A stretch of DNA of 64,000 nt from an uncultured Bacteroidia bacterium. GTDB taxonomy: Bacteria; Bacteroidota; Bacteroidia; Bacteroidales; Prolixibacteraceae. Both the position numbers and the translations under genes were made by a program. Positions 62,397 through 64,000 of the stretch are shown here, one piece after another. Below the pieces are notes generated by a model. The model saw nothing but the letters and a program-made list of their open reading frames with translations. It was not told the origin of the DNA and searched no databases. The stretch spans positions 1 to 64,000 of the forward strand of contig CAIXCY010000225.1 in NCBI GenBank assembly GCA_903918045.1, in the 5' to 3' direction. Within the stretch, counting starts at the first letter, position 1; every line of letters starts with the position of its first letter.

Positions 62397-62765
62397 ATGA
62401 GTTTTCAAATGAGATTTCTGATTTTAGTATCTTTTCTTCTGGCATTTGGTTGTGGTAACGGGGGGGCAAAAAAAAATACTCCTGAAGTTAAACCACAGGT
62501 TATTGAAAATATAAAATTAGCAGCACTTGAATTATCCATTCAGGGGATGTCGTGCACCGGATGCGAACAGACAATCCAGTCAGCTCTTGGCTCAATCGGG
62601 GGTGTAAAACATGTAAAAGCCAATTTCAGGGAGGGGAAGGCCTATGTTGAATATGTTCCAGGTGTTTCTGACACAATCCGGATGAGGGAATCCATTACAA
62701 CCTCAGGATATGTTCTTGCCTCCCTTAAATCTATTCCACTTGATAGTCTTCGATTGAAGCAGTAA
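62397..62765 (+). CDS. Heavy-metal-associated (HMA) domain lipoprotein
   Basis: 122 residues. Signal with lipobox LLAFGC at 16-21, a short linker, then an HMA domain: LSIQGMSCTGCEQTIQSALGSI with the metal-binding CxxC, followed by a strand KAYVEYVPGVSD. Exported HMA lipoproteins may deliver copper or other soft metals. It precedes the Fe-S/NrfD oxidoreductase genes by 27 bp and may be part of that operon. A downstream in-frame ATG (62409) is also possible. Confidence 0.85.
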   Translation: MSFQMRFLILVSFLLAFGCGNGGAKKNTPEVKPQVIENIKLAALELSIQGMSCTGCEQTIQSALGSIGGVKHVKANFREGKAYVEYVPGVSDTIRMRESITTSGYVLASLKSIPLDSLRLKQ

Positions 62766-62792
62766 ACAAACTGATTAAATATCACCAAATTT

Positions 62793-63764
62793 ATGAGTCA
62801 AAACAGTAACGGTACCGGTCATGAACACACTAGCCGGGAAGAGGATAACGTAAATTCAAGGCGTGCATTTTTTAAAAATTTTGGATTATTCGGGGCAGTA
62901 GCCGCTGTCGGAGGAGCTGCGATCTATTCGGGTTACGAGTATCAGGAATCAAAACCCGGCCATGATATGGTTAAAGTGCTGACCTCAGACAATCGCATTG
63001 TTGAGGTTCCCCGCGATCAGATCAAGGATGTTAAGGTAGATACTGACCAGTTGCAGAAGCAGGGGCGCGAAGGGTTAAAGGGGCACCGGTTCGTGATGGT
63101 CATTGACCTTTCAAAATGCCGGAACGCCCGTAAGTGTATCTCCGCGTGTCAGGGAGCACATCACCTGCGTCCATACGAATATCATATTAATACACTGGTA
63201 ATGCAGGAATCGGAGCATACTGCTCCTTATTTTATGCCAAAGCCCTGTCAGCATTGCGACAACCCTCCTTGTGTGGCTGTTTGTCCGGTTGATGCGACCT
63301 TTAAACGTCAGGACGGAATTGTACTGATTGATAATGAACGGTGTATTGGCTGTCGTTTTTGTATTGCAGCATGTCCTTATTCTGCCCGTCTGTTCCATTG
63401 GGAAGAGCCTTTAATGGCAGAGAGCGATAAAGGGAAACCTTATAATATTGAACTCAATGTTCCGCAACGTAAGGGGACAATCACGAAATGTCTATTCAGT
63501 TCAGACCGTCTTCGCGAAGGGAAATTGCCTTATTGTGTATCTGCCTGTCCTAACGGGGTTTACTATTTTGGGGACGAGAATCAGGATGCAGTAACGAATG
63601 GAACGACTAAAGAGACTTTCCGCCTGAGCGAATTGCTTAAGGTAAACGCAGGTTATCAGTTAATGGCCGAATTGGGAACTAAACCACGTGTTTATTACCT
63701 GCCACCAAAAAACAGGTTGTTCGAATTCAAGGATGAAAAGGATCCGGTTCAGGAAACGACCTAA
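62793..63764 (+). CDS. Exported ferredoxin subunit of an NrfD-type oxidoreductase
   Basis: 323 residues. Twin-arginine signal SRRAFFKNFGLFGAV, then four cysteine clusters: DLSKCRNARKCISACQ, KPCQHCDNPPCVAVCPV, NERCIGCRFCIAACPY and TKCLF...YCVSACP. This is the DmsB/PsrB/NrfC-type 4x[4Fe-4S] wire. The following gene encodes the membrane quinol anchor NrfD. The catalytic subunit is not seen in the window. Likely a quinone-linked reductase or oxidase of an inorganic or sulfur/nitrogen compound. Confidence 0.92.
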   Translation: MSQNSNGTGHEHTSREEDNVNSRRAFFKNFGLFGAVAAVGGAAIYSGYEYQESKPGHDMVKVLTSDNRIVEVPRDQIKDVKVDTDQLQKQGREGLKGHRFVMVIDLSKCRNARKCISACQGAHHLRPYEYHINTLVMQESEHTAPYFMPKPCQHCDNPPCVAVCPVDATFKRQDGIVLIDNERCIGCRFCIAACPYSARLFHWEEPLMAESDKGKPYNIELNVPQRKGTITKCLFSSDRLREGKLPYCVSACPNGVYYFGDENQDAVTNGTTKETFRLSELLKVNAGYQLMAELGTKPRVYYLPPKNRLFEFKDEKDPVQETT

Positions 63765-63861
63765 AATATCAAATTATCAGTTAGAGACGCTGCACGCTGG
63801 GTCTCTAAACCACATTTCCGACAAATAAAACATTGAATTTTTTAAATAAATAACCAAAACT

Positions 63862-64000
63862 ATGGCATCAGAAGTAAATACCGATTTTTTGCATGACAAA
63901 AAACTCGATTCTATTGCAGCTGATATATTACGACCTGTGGGTATCACCCAAGGATTTATAGTATGGATGGGCTTCCTTGGCATCTCCCTTTTGGCGTGTA
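63862..64000 (+). CDS. NrfD/PsrC-like membrane anchor (truncated by window)
   Basis: Only 46 codons are visible, from the ATG at 63862. They read MASEVNTDFLHDKKLDS, then ILRPVGITQGFIVWMGFLG, the usual NrfD start leading into the first membrane helix. It follows the ferredoxin subunit by 97 bp. Confidence 0.75.
   Translation, partial: MASEVNTDFLHDKKLDSIAADILRPVGITQGFIVWMGFLGISLLAC

Overview
The window looks like a chromosomal segment of a Bacteroidota bacterium, most likely from the order Bacteroidales or a close relative. Four things point there. It has a type IX secretion gene (porQ). It carries several families typical of the phylum: a DUF2723 membrane protein, an H-NOX/HNOBA kinase pair, an Rpn-type nuclease and a VirJ-like lipase. 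Many genes have TAnnTTTG promoter boxes in place of E. coli-type -10 boxes. Purine-rich Shine-Dalgarno sites are almost absent; the one strong exception is in front of the ETF dehydrogenase. Base composition is moderately AT-rich throughout and I see no prophage, integron or CRISPR array.

Layout. 1-5.1 kb: tail of a DUF4395 membrane protein, two tRNA-Gln genes on the minus strand, a large DUF2723 GT-C type membrane protein and a polysaccharide deacetylase. 5.2-11.3 kb: a decayed P-type ATPase, a small secreted protein, a Tat-exported GH1 beta-glucosidase, a large secreted glycosidase-like protein, and a decayed toxin-antitoxin pair. 11.3-23.6 kb: a membrane-anchored HTH/SnoaL fusion, an FLVCR-like MFS carrier, a fused EtfB-EtfA with its quinone oxidoreductase, a LysE exporter, a cluster of palindromes, a U32 peptidase-family protein, a KimA-like permease and a tautomerase-fold protein. 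24.0-28.2 kb: an H-NOX sensor directly followed by its HNOBA hybrid histidine kinase, then tRNA-Ala(GGC) with a broken tRNA copy beside it.

28.4-37.5 kb: a secreted Gfo/Idh/MocA oxidoreductase, about 1 kb of decayed coding DNA, a sphingomyelinase-like phosphodiesterase, a GH16 lipoprotein, a SnoaL protein, a frameshifted YceI, a small GNAT, rpiB, a CDF-like membrane protein and a pirin. 37.9-42.1 kb: a compact exported redox operon (thioredoxin-like, ApbE flavin transferase, DUF4266 lipoprotein, DUF3570 outer-membrane-type protein) followed by a metallophosphoesterase. 42.2-45.4 kb: divergent oxyR / ahpC-ahpF peroxide module with a near-consensus promoter. 45.4-53.4 kb: hflX, an Rpn nuclease with eight 12-bp tandem repeats, asd, prmC, ribD, a zinc-ribbon protein, a sigma factor behind helically phased operator-like repeats, and rsmG.

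53.4-64 kb: two response-regulator remnants, a VirJ-like lipase, a REP-like repeat field with a 49-bp palindrome, dienelactone hydrolase, EamA, a YkgJ-type cysteine cluster protein, then porQ-cmk-ispH-pfkA, and at the right edge a metal-binding lipoprotein with the ferredoxin and NrfD subunits of an exported quinone-linked oxidoreductase. Themes that tie genes together are membrane electron transfer (ETF/ETF-QO, ApbE operon, NrfD complex), oxidative and NO sensing (OxyR/AhpCF, H-NOX/kinase), and extracellular glycan or lipid hydrolysis. At least five loci are broken, so the region is losing genes.
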